From: Welwitschia mirabilis
Taxonomy: Eukaryota > Gnetophyta > Gnetopsida > Welwitschiales
Direction of reading: 5' to 3'
Length of the DNA stretch: 64,000 nucleotides
NCBI GenBank assembly: GCA_051453625.1
Contig: JBOZIK010000001.1
Location: forward strand, 157,006,698-157,070,697
Part shown: piece by piece, positions 46,951-58,464 of the stretch
How the letters are laid out: each line of letters opens with the position of its first letter
Numbering within the stretch: the first letter of the stretch is position 1
Notes under the pieces: generated by a model
The model's input: only the letters and a program-made list of their open reading frames with translations
Databases searched by the model: none
What the model was told of the DNA's origin: nothing
Made by a program: the position numbers and the translations under genes

Positions 46951-48700
46951 TTAGACATTTGTTAGTCTTATAACATTTTACATTATTTTCTTTGACATTT
47001 TGTTTTTTTTCCTTTTCAACTCTGTATGATTCTGATTTAGCCTCTAATTTTTCATTTCTTCCAACTACTTTATTTCCTTAATTTTCTCTTTTAAAATAGC
47101 TATATCATCTAAATTTATACTTATTTAATCCTATTGAGCTAACTTTGGTAGCTCTCCTTTTAATTGTTTATCCTTTTTAGTAGTTACAATCTTCTTTTAT
47201 TTCATAGGCTAAGTAGGAAGGGGTTTTTTCAAAGTTTCCTATTGAAAAGAACTTTCAATTAGGATAGTTTAAATTCCTTCTTCTCCTTCCATTTTGGATA
47301 AAATATCTACAGATATTTCTCTAAGCATTCTCATACACTTTAAAAGCTAATTTCTTTGATTTTTTAGAGAGTTTAAATCCTACTCAGTAACTGTAAAAAG
47401 CTAAATGTTCCTTTTGAAACCTTCATACACTTGGAGGAGTTTTCTCATTGTCTTTTGATTCTCTCATTTAACTACTTCATTCTTGATAGTATTTACCTCC
47501 TCTAGGGCTTGATTGGGTATTCATGTGATTTTCTCCCATCCTTTTTCTAGCTTCTATATGATTTCATTTATAACTTTTTCATAATAATCAAAGTAATCAT
47601 ATAGTTTTTGGGGATAAAAACACATGCTCTATGGTACCTAAAATTCATCTACAAATATTATTCTCTTTTTTAGTCAAACCTTTCAAAAGTTTAGTTTCAT
47701 AAAGTAGTCTATTGCTTTCTTTATTAAGCTTCTCAACTAGGTCTAACTAGTTAGGAGGAACCAATATTTTTTTGATGGCATCTAAAATTTGATACACAAT
47801 AATATATGTATTCACTAAAGGTGTTTGTTGTGAAGTAGGTTATAAACTTTTTTTAAGATTGAAGACAATTCATTTTTTAAAACTTTTATTAGACTCTACT
47901 CTAATGAATAATAATCTATGGATGCAAAAGAAGGAGGAGTTAATTCTAGCTTTTCTTGATTCTCTCTTACATTTTAATTTTCTCCTACTTAATCTACACC
48001 TATTCTAAGGATTCTACTCATTTTCACTTGTATTTATTATTTTACTCCTAAATTTCATATTTTTTTAATGCATTTCTCTCAAATCCATATAAATGTTCTT
48101 TGAATATTCTTTCTTTAGAGCGAGAGTTGTTATGCATGAAAGTAATGAATTCTTATTGCATTTTGATGTACTTGGTATTATAATGTTTTCTTTAAGCCAT
48201 CCTTTTCAGAAGTTCCAAAAAAAAATATTCTTTATAGATAGGAAAAAGCTATAGTTTCTCTTTTTTTTTGTTGAGTTCTTGCTATAATTCCTCAATTAGA
48301 GCTTGCACATTATGTAGAGAGGACCTATCTAACTTTTTGAATTTAAAATAAGAGATTAATATCTCCTCCAGCTGTTGCTTTTCCTCATTTTCTTTATTAC
48401 ATTCTCCTTGCTAAAAAGAAATTTTATCTTTGCAAAATTCATTTCTAGTTTCAAATATTTAACTTTCTTCTTCAAACTAAGATTTTATTCCTATAGTTTA
48501 TTCTCTTCTGATGGAATGATGATTAAAAACACTATAATGACATATAAAGAATCCACCTTATCTTCTTCTAGTAACTTTGTAAAAGCTTTTATTTCCTTTT
48601 GTAGCCCTAATTGCTATAAAGTAAATTTATCTACTTATTCTATAAAAGGATCTGAGGATAGTGTTTGAATTTATATCATTAGCGGACTAGTTAAAGACAT
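46951..48700 (-). pseudogene. Decayed Lys/Glu-rich coiled-coil-like frame downstream of G2 pol
   Basis: The minus strand yields charged heptad-like pieces interrupted by stops: LSLKKKVKYLKLEMNFAKIK near 48400-48480, ALEEVNTIKNEVVK and NQKTMRKLLQVYEGFKRNI near 47390-47500, and DLNSLKNQR after it. It lies between the integrase and the 3' LTR, where Athila elements may have an env-like ORF and Tat elements an extra ORF. It has no visible signal peptide or membrane segment. Family unknown. The plus-strand Phe/Ser-rich frame at 48375-48668 is its shadow. Confidence 0.4.
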
Positions 48701-49880
48701 CTCTTTTGTGCCTAGAATACTAAAGGGTGTTAGAACCGAAACTCCAAATAAGGATGAAAATGAGAGTTTCACACTACTTATTTTTCTTAGAAAGAATTGT
48801 GGAACATTTCTATATAAAATAATCCTTCTAATTAGTGAGGGAAATCCATTTCAACCTTTGTAATTTTGGTGGTGTTTTTGATTCTTGACACTGATTTCCA
48901 TAAATATTGAAAAATGCTAGATCTAATATCAATTTTTTTGCTTAAGGCATCTCTAATGGTATCCATTAAGTATACTCCTAGTATACTCATGTCTTTTATT
49001 TAGTTATAACTAGGGCTCTCTTAAAGGATATCATTCTAGAAATGACAAAAAACTCAGGATCCCTTGATTTATCAATGTTGACTCATTCATTTTTATTAGT
49101 GATACTTCAAAAATATTTTAGATATAAGGTAGTATCCTCATTTTTATGTAATTTTAATAGTATTCTTCCACTAGATGGTACCCAAAGAATTATTCTCATT
49201 TCATCTAATGAAATCTAAATTAGAACATTATGAAATGATGAGTATAATGTTGATGATTCCTCTGAAAATGTCATGTTTATATAAAAAGAGTATACTTCTT
49301 CGTTACTATATTTTTCTAAAAATGTTAACTTGTTCCACTAATTGAGTTTAATTATCTATTATCTAACTCTATTAAAACTAGGATCCTTAAGGTTTTTTCA
49401 AAATTTAAACTAGAAATAATTTTAACTTTTACAAAAACATTTTACAATTTAGCATTGGAGTTCAATTTTTTTCTTGTATGAAATTCTCATACAAGAAGTG
49501 TCATTAAACTTTAAGTTCTCACTCAATATCTTATTGATGAAAATAAAATGCATTTTAAGGAATTAACAGCTTGTAATTATGTAAAGAAACATTATTAATC
49601 TAAATGGTTTCACCTAAAATAACATTTTTTACCTATGAAAGAGATAATAGATAAAGTTTCCATGATGTTTTCACATGCAATTAAAAGATAGTAAAGCAAA
49701 TTATGAATAAAAAACAAACTTGGAATAAATAATTTACATATCACAATGTTTTATTTATAGAATTTTGGAGCTCCCTATCATTTGTTGAAGTATGACTTCT
49801 TGTATTTTTTGATAAAGGGATGGTCAAACTCATCCAAAAAGGTATCGATAAAATATGCTATAAAAGTATGTTTTTATCTC
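48701..49880. other. Unassigned part of G2 3' region
   Basis: No motif or frame is recognised. The 62-codon plus-strand frame at 49782-49970 overlaps the start of the reiterated motif region and has no coding look. Confidence 0.5.
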
Positions 49881-51170
49881 TTCCTTGTGTCAAGTCTCAA
49901 AGGGGGTCTTCAACTATTTAAAGGAGTCCTTAAAGTAACAATTATACCTTTGAAGGAAATCTTTAATTAATGAAGGTTACTCAGAGGAGTCCTCTAACTA
50001 GTTATTATTACTTCTTCAAAGGGATCCTTCAAACTGGTAAAGCAATTTAGTAGAGTAGAAGCTGCAGATTCTTGCTTTAATTTTAGTGTTTTAAACTACC
50101 AAAAATCATCACCTTTAATTTGTTAATTACATAAATACGATCATAGTTTTCCTAACTTATAGTAGATACTTTATATTCTACAGACCATGGATTTCTTTAT
50201 GCAGATTTCATAAAGCTCTTAAAAAAAATCCTCCTTAAGAGAATTTCTTCTAAATATATAACCTATTTGCTACTAATACTATTATTCTTTTATTTCATAA
50301 ATGCTTTTATCCTATTAGTAAAATCTATTTTCATAATATCTATTCTATATAACTCTTTATTAATCTACTTCCCAAAAAATACCATTTGCATTTTATCATA
50401 GCAGTTGTTCATTTCATCTGAAATTTTTATTAGCTTTCTAGGATAAGCGTTTTGATTAAAAATCAGTTCCTAAAATTTCTTTTAGATTTGAGTAGCAATT
50501 ACTTCATCGAAGGGGATCTTTGAGTAATGAAGGTTACTTAAAGGAATTCTTTAAGTATGAATTGCCTCTTGAAAAGAATTTTCTAATAAATACTGAGCTT
50601 GAAGGAGGTTTTTAAGTAATGAAGGATTACTCGAAAGGGTATTTTAAGGAGCATTGATGAAATTCTTTGAAGAATTTGATATGATCATAATTCACCCTCT
50701 GGCTCTTATTTATGGATGCTAAATTTCTTTCTCCAAAGGGGGTCTTCAATTAGAAATCTAAAACATGTCAAACCAATTAGGTCAATAGATGAAAGAGGCC
50801 TTCTAGGGTCTCAAAAGGATATTAGAAGTGGATAATAAATCAGAAGAAAGATAAAATCAACTCATTATTTGATTGATTCTTACTACGCTTGAGGCGTAGC
50901 TCAAAGGGAGTCTTCAAGCAATGAAGGTTACTCAAAGAGGATCTTCAAGCTTATGCTAAGAGTGAAAAGGGAATAACAAAGAAACAAAGACTCAAGAGGT
51001 TCTTTAAAATACCATCAAATGGGGTTAGCCACCTATCAAAGGGGTCTTTAACAGATAACATGTACCTTCAACACATAATCAAAAACAAATTCTTTGACTT
51101 GCTCTAGGAATTAAAAGGGATCTTTAAGAAATGAAGGTTTCTTAAGGAGGATCCTTCAAATTTTTAAAGC
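49880..51170. repeat. Interspersed AAAGGGGATCTTCAAG / ATGAAGGTTACT repeats
   Basis: A two-part unit recurs at irregular spacing over about 1.3 kb: an AAAGGG(G/A)(G/A)TCTTCAA box near 49899, 50012, 50510, 50743, 50901, 50938, 51046 and 51112, and an (A)ATGAAGG(T)TTACT box near 49970, 50529, 50621, 50919 and 51131, usually directly after or before the first. Copies differ by transitions and small indels. It lies inside G2 but is not homologous to anything in A1 or A2. Confidence 0.7.
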
Positions 51171-51651
51171 CAGCTAGGAGGAGAGTAATAATTAGCATGA
51201 CATTTATAGTTTAGTTAGAAGAAGTAGAGTTTGATTCAAAATTTTCTAGATCAAATGAATCTCCTCTAATAACTCATAAATCAACATATCAGGTGCACCT
51301 GAGACTCACTCAAACATGAACTTATGAATGATTTTATTTACTATTACTTTTTAGGTATAAGTATACTACAATGCCTTTAGTAATTCCACTTAACACACAT
51401 ATCCCAAACTAAATCAAGTTTTTTTGATACTCATATTAGAAATGGCCTTCAATTCCAACAACTGTCCATAACTCCTACTACTTCTTCCCCCATTAAAAAA
51501 CCCAAATGCTACCTTTTTGGATTAGGATTCTCTCAGATAGAGATGAACATTACGAGTGTAAGTTAGGCTTCTCTTCAAATTTTTGTTCAAGGTGTTTACA
51601 CTCCTAATATTTCTTCCTACAGTATAGGTTTTTAGGTAATCAATTCCTTAG

Positions 51652-51897
51652 ATGACATTCTTTAGAAGAATGGAAGGAAAAAAATTTAAACATGAAGAAA
51701 TTCCACCCTTATTTCGTCTTATAGTTCATCACTTATGTATAGAATATTTGAGAATCCAAGTTGCTAAACTGAGCTTTTCCCTAACTGATAAGTTTAATAA
51801 GTATGATTCATCCCTAGCTAATGAGTCCAATAGGTATGATGCATCATTAGGGCTGTTTACAAGTCAGATTCATGAGCTAGAGCAAAGGGTATTATAG
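51652..51897 (+). pseudogene. Unrecognised 81-aa plus-strand frame inside G2
   Basis: Opposite in strand to G2. Sequence features: Arg/Lys-rich start (RRMEGKKFKHEEIPP), then a polar helical-looking end with an internal near-repeat (DKFNKYDSSLANESNRYDAS) and HELEQRVL, compatible with a short coiled coil. Readable codons extend upstream from about 51460 in broken frames. It may belong to a nested plus-strand insertion that would explain part of the excess length of G2. A 100-N gap follows at 52132-52231. No family is recognised. Confidence 0.3.
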
Positions 51898-52714
51898 ACT
51901 AAAGGTAATAATCTAGCTCTAAGCCTCTTTGTTTTCTCTTTTGATAAGGATTACTTGAAAAGATATGAACCCTGGAATGACTTAGCTTATTAGAACTTCT
52001 AATATGTCCATGGCATTAAGATTAGGATTCTTATTAACTTCTTACACTATTTGCATTTGCTTCCTCCCACAAAAACTTCTATTTAGAGGAGGTATAGGAG
52101 GAAGAATAAGTATAGGGTCCAGTTTTTCTAANNNNNNNNNNNNNNNNNNNNNNNNNNNNNNNNNNNNNNNNNNNNNNNNNNNNNNNNNNNNNNNNNNNNN
52201 NNNNNNNNNNNNNNNNNNNNNNNNNNNNNNNCTAAGATTTTATGAGACTAATATTAGTTGATTTTACCTTTTCTTTTTAGTTGTTGTATGTCTAGTTTTA
52301 TGTACTATTTACAAAAGTAAATGTATTTTTTAGTTAAAACTCTTTTATTAAAAAACAAAAGGACTGTTATTATCTACATTATGAAATAAAAGTATTTTAT
52401 TATAAGCATTGGTTGCTTTTATTCTAGTACTCATTTTTGTTATGCCAAATTATAGAAATACATTGAATATTAAGCTATTTATCTTTTAAAAAATTTATTA
52501 CTTCAATATAAATAGAAGAAAGATATATTTATTCAAATGTTCTAAATGTTAAAACAAAACAATGGTATCTTATGCAATAGTTACTTCTCCTTTTGAGGTT
52601 CACTTGGTTTGAAGAAAATATTGAAAGCTAACCATTCCTCAAATGGATCCTGGAGAGTAATTATCTTCTTTATAATTTTAAGCTAAAGGGCCTTTATTTT
52701 AAGAAATATCTTTG

Positions 52715-52910
52715 CAACAAAGAGAGTGCAACCACTACCATAGGAATATAGACCCATAGAGTTATAGACCCAGATCATGGTCAATCGATCCCTTGATGGA
52801 GTTCTCATAGCTACATTATTACACTGCCAAAGGCCCCTCTTAGGAGTATTTTCTCTAGTGTAGTTATGATAGGACATTTCTTTTTCTTCATTATTATTAT
52901 TATTATTTTA
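52715..52910 (-). repeat. Conserved 3'-region block, copy 3, followed by (ATT)n
   Basis: 52715-52877 matches the second half of the A1 and A2 blocks (GTGCAACCACTA, GTTCTCATAGCTACATTATT, ACACTGCCAAAGGCCCCTCT, ATGATAGGACATTTC). A TTATTATTATTATTATTATTT tract at 52889-52910 follows it, as (CTT)n and (CT)n do in the other two. Confidence 0.8.
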
Positions 52911-53147
52911 ATGTAACAAAATAAATGATTACATAGGTACCTTTATTTTCCTTCATCATCTAGTTATTCTTATTATTTATAACTTCTCCCTTCTTGAAGT
53001 CTCATTGATTATTGTGAGAGATACTTTCACATGTTAAACAACAATTCTTATAATCTAAATAACATCCATTTTTATTTCTTAAAAGTGAAACCTTATAGCC
53101 TTTTATTTATTCATTTATTTATTATTATTTCTAATTTTTATTTTTAT

Positions 53148-53176
53148 TTTATTTATATATATATATATATATATAA
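53148..53176. repeat. (TA)n microsatellite
   Basis: A perfect TA run of about 11 units between the G2 3' block and the integrase end. Confidence 0.9.
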
Positions 53177-53199
53177 TATTTTTTTATAGTAATTACTTA

Positions 53200-56100
53200 A
53201 AGAATATAGGATTATGGAATTCTTTTCATCCTATAAGTTTGTCCAATTACTTCTAAGCATGAAATTCCTTTTGTATAAGTCTTAATTCTATTGTCATTGA
53301 CTTGATATGTATCTTTAGTTATTAAACACTTTCATTACTCCATTAGGTAAAACTTTTGTTAAACTGTATGGTCCAATCCATTTTTTTGTGTACTTTTATT
53401 TAGAGGATATATATGTAGGATCGAAAATTAAAACGTTATCTTTAGTCTCAAAATTAATTTTTTAAACATTATGGTCATGCTACTCATTTACTTGTTTTTG
53501 AATTAATCCTTTTCTTATTAAAGATTTTTCAATATTCATTTAATTTATTCATGTCCTAGATTCATTCTTTTTAAGATTTATCTAGATCATGATCTAATTA
53601 TTTAGCTAGTTTGTAGGATGTTAGTCTTAATTCAATAAGCAAGATTGCCTTTTTACCATAAGCTAACTCATAGGATGTGAAGCCTATATTGTTTTTCCAA
53701 GTTATTCTATAAGGTGGGATAGACACCTGTACGTGGACTGCCCTTTATGCCGGGGTACTGAAGGGAGGCTATTCACTAGCTGCCCATGCACGCTATGTGG
53801 CCACAGTCTCAGTACTAGCCACTTGAAAAGGATTTGTACGCTGGCCATAAAGCTTCAATAAGTTTAAATACCTAATTAGTTTTTTTAGTGTTTACTATTT
53901 TAGTTAGAATTTTGTTTAATTTCCTATTTGTGACCTTAGCTTGACTATCAGATTAGAGGTGGTAAGTAGAAGAGTATTTATGATGGAATCTATACTTAGA
54001 CAAAAAAATTTCAAAGGCTTAACTAGTGAAATGGGTTCCTCTATCTGATATAAAACTCTTAATCATACCAAACTAGTGAAAGATATTCTTAGATAAAAGT
54101 TTAACTATGGTTTCAGTAGAATAGTTAGGAATACCCTCCGCTTTAGCCTATTTAGTCAAATAATCCACATAGGACAAAATGTATTCTTTCCCCTAGGATT
54201 TTAAATTAGTGAAACTAATAAAATCTATTTCCCAAACATCAAAGGATTCTAAGGCTTAAATCCATTGCTGGGATATTTCTATCATCTTTGACCATGCTCT
54301 CTCTATCTTTAATACTTGTTACATTCTTTAGTATAATTGAAAGAATCCTTTAATAAATAAGGCAAATAATATCTTCCATTGAAAATTTTTATAGTTGTTA
54401 TTTTGACTCCATAATGTCCTCCTCCTTCCTTTATCTGGAAATTTTGCAGAATCTCCCTTTGGTCAGGCTCACCAACACATCTCCTAATGATACCATCCTT
54501 ATAAAACTTGAAGAGGATCTATTCTCCCATATATAATCTTTTACTTCTCTTAACAACCTATTTTTCTCAAAATAGATTAAGTAAGGAGGTATCCTCTTAC
54601 TTAGTAGGAAGTTAGTAATATCTAAAAACTAAGGAATTTGTTGTAAACTTGCTAAATGCTCATCAAGAAATCTATTTTAGGTATCTATTTATTTAACCTC
54701 TTTGGGGAATTCTAATCTAGATAGATGACCAGCCACTACAGCCTTTGTACTCTTCTTATCTATTATATTCAGATCAAACTCTTGAACCAAAAGTATCCAT
54801 GTTATGATTCAAGAATTTTCTTTTTTCTTATTTATTAAAAACTGTATAGCACTATGATTCATATGAATAACCTCATAACCCAGGGTATAATGCCTAAACT
54901 AATCTAAAGCTACCACTATGGATAGCATCTTTTTTCTGTAAATGTATAGTTTCATTGTGTAGAATTAAGATTCTTACTTANNNNNNNNNNTTCCAAAATA
55001 GCACCAACAGCATATTGTGAAGCATTAGTCATAATGTATAAATTTTTATCCTAATCTAGTTTTGTAAATGGAGCCTCAACTAATTTAAATTTAATAATTT
55101 AAAAAGCTTTTTGACATTCTTGGAACCATTCATAGGATACATTGTTTTGTAAAACATTACTTAATGATTTAGTAAGTTTACTAAAATTAGCAATGAATCT
55201 TCTATAATACCTCACATAACCCAAAAATGATCATAGCTCTTTTAATTTATTTGGTGGTGGAATTTCTTTGATGACATTAATCTTTTGTTCATCAGTTTCA
55301 ATTCCTCTCACTAATATCATGAGATGACTTTTAGACTAGCTTAATTTCAAATTCTTTTCTTTACATCGAGGTAGTATAACTTCTAGTTTTTCAAAGCTTC
55401 TTCAAAATCATTTTTAAAGGTTGAGAAGCAATCCCTGAAAACCTCAACTAACCTCCATATCATTTCTTGAAAATACTATTCACTAACCTCTGAAAAGTGG
55501 CTGGCGCATTACATAGCCCAAAAGGTAAGTACTCTATTTGCAAGTAAAAGTAGTTTTTTCTTGGTCTTCAAGAGCTATTGGAATTTGGTTATTTCCATTG
55601 TAACCATCTAAGAAACTATAGTATTTATAAACAAAAATTATTTCCAAAACCTGATTCACAAAGGATAAAAGAAAACGATCTTTATGCATAGAAGTATTCA
55701 GTAGCCTAAAATCTTTACAGACTCTTCATTTATTATTCTTCTTAGGAAATAGTGTCATAGGACTTAACCATTTTGAATCAAAAATAGGGTATAAGAATCC
55801 TACTTTTAATAACCTTCAAATTTTCTCTTTGATCACATCTTGCATATGAGGATTACATCTCCTTTCTGGTTACCTCACAGGCTTTACTATGGTATCTAAA
55901 TAAATTTTACGCTGATAGATTACAAGGTCTACCTCAGTAATGTCTTTATGAGTCTAAGTAAAAGCATTAGTTTATTTAGCCAACATCCTTTTTAATTTTC
56001 TCTTTTGATAATGAGTCAAGTTTTCATTGATAATTAAAGATCTATTTTTCTAAATTTCGATGTATTCTACACCTTATTGAAGAGGAGGTTTCTCAAGTTC

Positions 56101-56700
56101 CTATTTTTTTCTACTAGTTTAATAGTCAAGAAGTAGTCTCTTCTTTCATCCTCTTGTTTCTTCTAATAATTGTTGAGCTTCTTTCATGAGGATCATGTTA
56201 GCAATATCTCGTTTGTTAGTAGTGAAGTGTTCAATTTCTACCTCATCAAATATTTTAATTTGCTATAGTAGTTTTCTTAAACTAATCTCCATTACTCTCT
56301 TTTTTAGAATAAATAGTAGTATTAGCTATTGCATTCCAAGTTCTTCCTAGGATGAAAGGATGAGTATCCCCTTTTATTTTCATGAAAACTAAATCCAATA
56401 TATAGCTAAATCCTTATAGTCCTATTGAAGTATTCTCCATTATTCCCTCTGTCTTTACTGTAGATCTATTTGCCATTTAAACTTACCCATTATATGTAAT
56501 TAACTAAGGACTTTTAATTTGTTCAAATATTTCATGGAAAATAATATTAATACTCACTGTCTAGTCCATCAAAGCTTCGATTTTACATGCACCTTCAATA
56601 ACTATATCTACTGCTAGTATTCTAGGATTACTATACTTCTTAATTTTATTTTTTTATAGAGCTTGAGTAGGGGCCTAAGATACTTGAACTCTTTTAGTTG
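53200..56700 (-). pseudogene. G2 pol: protease, RT, RNase H, integrase (degenerate)
   Basis: Protease position near 56560-56600 (GACKIEALMD then a stop). RT at 55480-55800: WLSPMTLFPKK, VCKDFRLLN, YYSFLDGYNGNNQIPIALED, QEKTTFTCK. The palm near 55420-55440 reads EVFRDCFSTF, where F-M-D-D is expected, so the second catalytic Asp is Cys. Connection near 55190-55330 (KLKEL, SFLGYVRYYRRFIANFSKL). RNase H near 54690-55020 (TNASQYAVGAILE, WILLVQEFDLNIIDKKSTK, VAGHLSRLEF). Integrase zinc finger at 54300-54440 with ECNKY in place of CxxC. Core near 53650-54260 (EALW, then YRITWKNNIGFTSYELAYGK) split by a GC-rich insert. C-terminal phrase WIGPYSLTKVLPNGVMKVFN near 53340-53400. A 10-N gap at 54981-54990. 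Many stops. Confidence 0.9.
53712..53846. mobile_element. GC-rich insertion of unknown origin splitting G2 integrase
   Basis: By hand count 68 of the 126 bases at 53721-53846 are G or C, against a window that is strongly A+T rich. On the minus strand the integrase reads LIEALW, then this block, then YRITWKNNIGF; the normal protein has these joined. ATAA occurs at both borders (53709-53712 and 53847-53850), a possible short target duplication. The block holds several CpGs (GTACGTGG, GCCGGGG, CACGCT, GTACGCTGG), unlike its surroundings. The CGTAC string appears near both ends. No ORF, tRNA-like boxes or known family recognised. Confidence 0.6.
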
Positions 56701-56999
56701 ATTTTTTTACTAATTGTTTAACATTAGTTTTCTCTTTCTTTTTCTTTCTTCCCTCTTTACTATGTGACTTCTTCATTTTCTTCCAGTATAAGGGAATGTC
56801 TTTCAACATTTTTTCTAAGGGTAAGATAACTAAGGTATTTTTTAGAGCTTTAACAAGATATTTTACATCTTTTCATTCTTTTTTTAAAACATTTTTTGTT
56901 ATATTACTCCTCATAAGAACTGATAAAGAATCATCCATTTCTCCTTCTATTGAACTATTTTAAATCAAGATTTTATTTTCCTTGGTTTTCTTCTATTTT

Positions 57000-58200
57000 C
57001 TAAGTGGTGAAAGATGGATTCTATCTAATCTATTCTAATATCTTTACAACCAGAGTCTCTTGGATTTGATTGGGGTTTTTTAGGTATAGAAGTTATTTAG
57101 GTTTACAACTAGCTTCTCTTGGATTTGATTTGTTTATGGTAATTAGATTCATCTTTTCTATTTCTATAATTCCTAAAATAGTCATATCTCTTTGATTGCA
57201 TAAATCTCTGCACTGGGGTTTCTTTCTTGCATTTCTATTTTCTAGTCTGGTTAGGATATGACTTATTCCTAATTTAAGAAGCATTGTTAGGATTATAATT
57301 AATTCTATTAATATCTAACCATTCCACAAAACCTACCATCCACATACATTTTGTATAATGGTCATTCTCCTTATTACAGTATTTATTCTACTTTTGTTTC
57401 TTATTTTAATTTATTAATTTCACCTGTTAGAGCTTCTATTCTTTTATTTGTTTCTTTTAATATGCTTACATGATTAGTTTTTGTTTATTTTTCTACTCTA
57501 ACTTTGTTCACCTTTCTATTTTCTTTTTCTTCATTTTTAAATAATCTCTGACTTATTTTATATAATTTATTTATACTAGTTTTAATCTCTTGGGCACTAT
57601 CATTCCTAATGTTATCCACATGAAGAACATATAGCTTTTATAAAGAATCATCCCATAGCTCCTTCCCAAGGCTCTCATTCATTCCCTAAGGGTTATGTCA
57701 TGATTTCAACATCTTGCCAGTAAAATCCAATATCTATCCATGAATTCATCAAAATTTTCATGTTCTTTCTGTTTAACATTCAAAATTTGATTTCTTAGAT
57801 CTATGATGACTCGTATAGTTCAATATTTATTCAAAAATGCTAATCTTATAGAGTTTCAAATTTTAAGAGTATAGTTTGAAAATCTATAAAACCATAGCTA
57901 GGCATTTCCCTTTAAGAAAAAAGGATAATATCTTAAGAAATCTAAGTTGATTTTTAAGTAGTTAGTCTTGTAAAAAGAATCAAATAGACTTAGGTGAAGC
58001 ATAGGTTTTTCATTTTTTCTACCTTTAAAACTAGTGATATTAGTAGTATTTAAGACTTCTATCTTATTAGGAGTCTCTAAGACTGTAGGATTTATAGGGT
58101 TATCTATATGAAATGTATAATAGTCAATATAAAAAAAAGTAGAATCAACCGCTTCTTCTTCATTCCAATATAATCCTTTTGGTTCTTGCACTTTTTATTT
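57000..58200 (-). pseudogene. G2 gag, degenerate
   Basis: The frame 57898-58191 is open (97 codons) with KINLDFLRYYPFFLKGNAW at its end, the retrotransposon gag position just after a short leader. Downstream on the minus strand the capsid-like phrase ENFDEFMDRYWIL near 57725-57765 and a Lys/Glu-rich part (SINKLYKISQRLFKNEEKEN near 57530-57590) follow. A possible knuckle near 57330-57380 (YCNKENDHYTKC) has a Tyr in front position. A 100% certain start cannot be set. Confidence 0.7.
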
Positions 58201-58445
58201 TTTTTATTTGAGTTTGTATCAATATGTATATCTTCTGTTGTAACTCTATTTAACCTCTTTTAAGTGTTTTCATATCTTCCATGAAGTCATAAGGGTTAAT
58301 TTCATTTATTGTTGTATCACTAGTTGCTTCATCTAATTTCTATTTCTTAGGGTTCTAGACATATCATCCCTTTCATCCCTCCATCGTCTGTGGTTTTATT
58401 TTCTTAAAAAGGCCTTCATTACTTCTAACAAAAGGATAAAAGTAT

Positions 58446-58464
58446 TTTTCTTCTACTGCCAAAA
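58446..58464 (-). other. G2 primer-site region
   Basis: The minus strand after the LTR end (TTATCA) reads TTT then TGGCAGTAGAAGAAAA. The 3-base spacer and TGGC start match A1 and A3, but the rest differs, so the primer tRNA is not identified. Confidence 0.55.

Noticed and set aside
48375-48668. 97-codon Phe/Ser-rich plus-strand frame
   Set aside because: Antisense to a charged coil-like minus-strand frame; the hydrophobic look is a strand artefact.
49880-51170. CRISPR-like or satellite array
   Set aside because: Spacing is irregular, repeats are short and diverged, and the host is a plant genome; it is an interspersed word field.
53721-53846. GC-rich block as a tRNA gene or SINE
   Set aside because: I could not find A and B boxes at proper spacing or a cloverleaf; left as unknown insertion.
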